The notes beneath the pieces were generated by a model. The model made no database searches and was not told the DNA's origin. It saw only the letters and a list, made by a program, of their open reading frames with translations. A stretch of DNA of 64,000 bases from Bugula neritina (lineage: Eukaryota; Bryozoa; Gymnolaemata; Cheilostomatida; Bugulidae): the NCBI GenBank assembly GCA_964035545.1, contig OZ037771.1, positions 7,482,690 through 7,546,689 on the forward strand. Direction: 5' to 3'. The position numbers were made by a program, and so were the translations under genes. Shown piece by piece: positions 63,996 through 64,000 of the stretch (within the stretch, counting starts at the first letter, position 1; each line of letters starts with the position of its first letter).

Positions 63996-64000
63996 ACTAT

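Noticed and set aside
1-64000. CRISPR arrays or bacterial operons
   Set aside because: All repeats are head-to-tail minisatellites without unique spacers, and the genes are split by spliceosomal introns.

Overview
This is AT-rich, intron-rich nuclear DNA from an animal. I could place eight protein-coding genes by joining exons at GT-AG sites (one GC-AG) and checking that every join keeps the reading frame. The gene set (intraflagellar transport, a Phox2-type homeobox, a Fer3-type bHLH, dystroglycan-type glycosylation, a voltage-sensing phosphatase) points to a bilaterian. A voltage-sensing phosphatase with a complete sensor argues against flies and nematodes, so a lophotrochozoan or invertebrate deuterostome is my inference. 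I cannot name the species.

Layout. 83-12130 (-): the N-terminal half of WDR19/IFT144, running off the left edge. 12131-12812: a 682-bp head-to-head promoter region with a candidate RFX X-box. 12813-18350 (+): B3GALNT2-type glycosyltransferase, complete. 18976-24285: mostly empty intergenic DNA with a SINE. 24286-26629 (+): Fer3-like bHLH factor. 26913-28614 (-): a single-domain rhodanese, tail to tail with the bHLH gene. 30546-38515 (-): ANKLE2-like ankyrin protein, 14 exons. 38516-42569: AT-rich intergenic DNA with a near-perfect 85-bp inverted repeat. 42570-49046 (+): voltage-sensing PTEN-like phosphatase, 12 exons. 51233-56435 (+): Phox2 homeobox gene, 6 exons. 57513-63649 (+): an 873-residue protein I do not recognise, with a probable solo LTR in its third intron.

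The genes look like ordinary neighbours, not a pathway cluster. Two are neural or sensory transcription factors (Fer3-like, Phox2), one is ciliary (IFT144), one acts on membrane lipids under voltage control (VSP), and one is nuclear-envelope related (ANKLE2).

The most unusual signal is in the repeats. Minisatellites abut, and in several cases copy, splice junctions: the ANKLE2 exon 3 donor (37-bp unit, four extra copies), the VSP exon 6 donor, the VSP exon 8 and 11 donors, the IFT144 exon 9 acceptor, an ANKLE2 acceptor, and a donor-like sequence right after the B3GALNT2 stop codon. A further 21-bp repeat lies inside ANKLE2 coding sequence and encodes heptads each carrying a Thr-Pro site. A dispersed tRNA-derived SINE family, two long palindromes and a ~290-bp tandem duplication complete the picture. 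All exon joins are from sequence alone; no transcript data were available.
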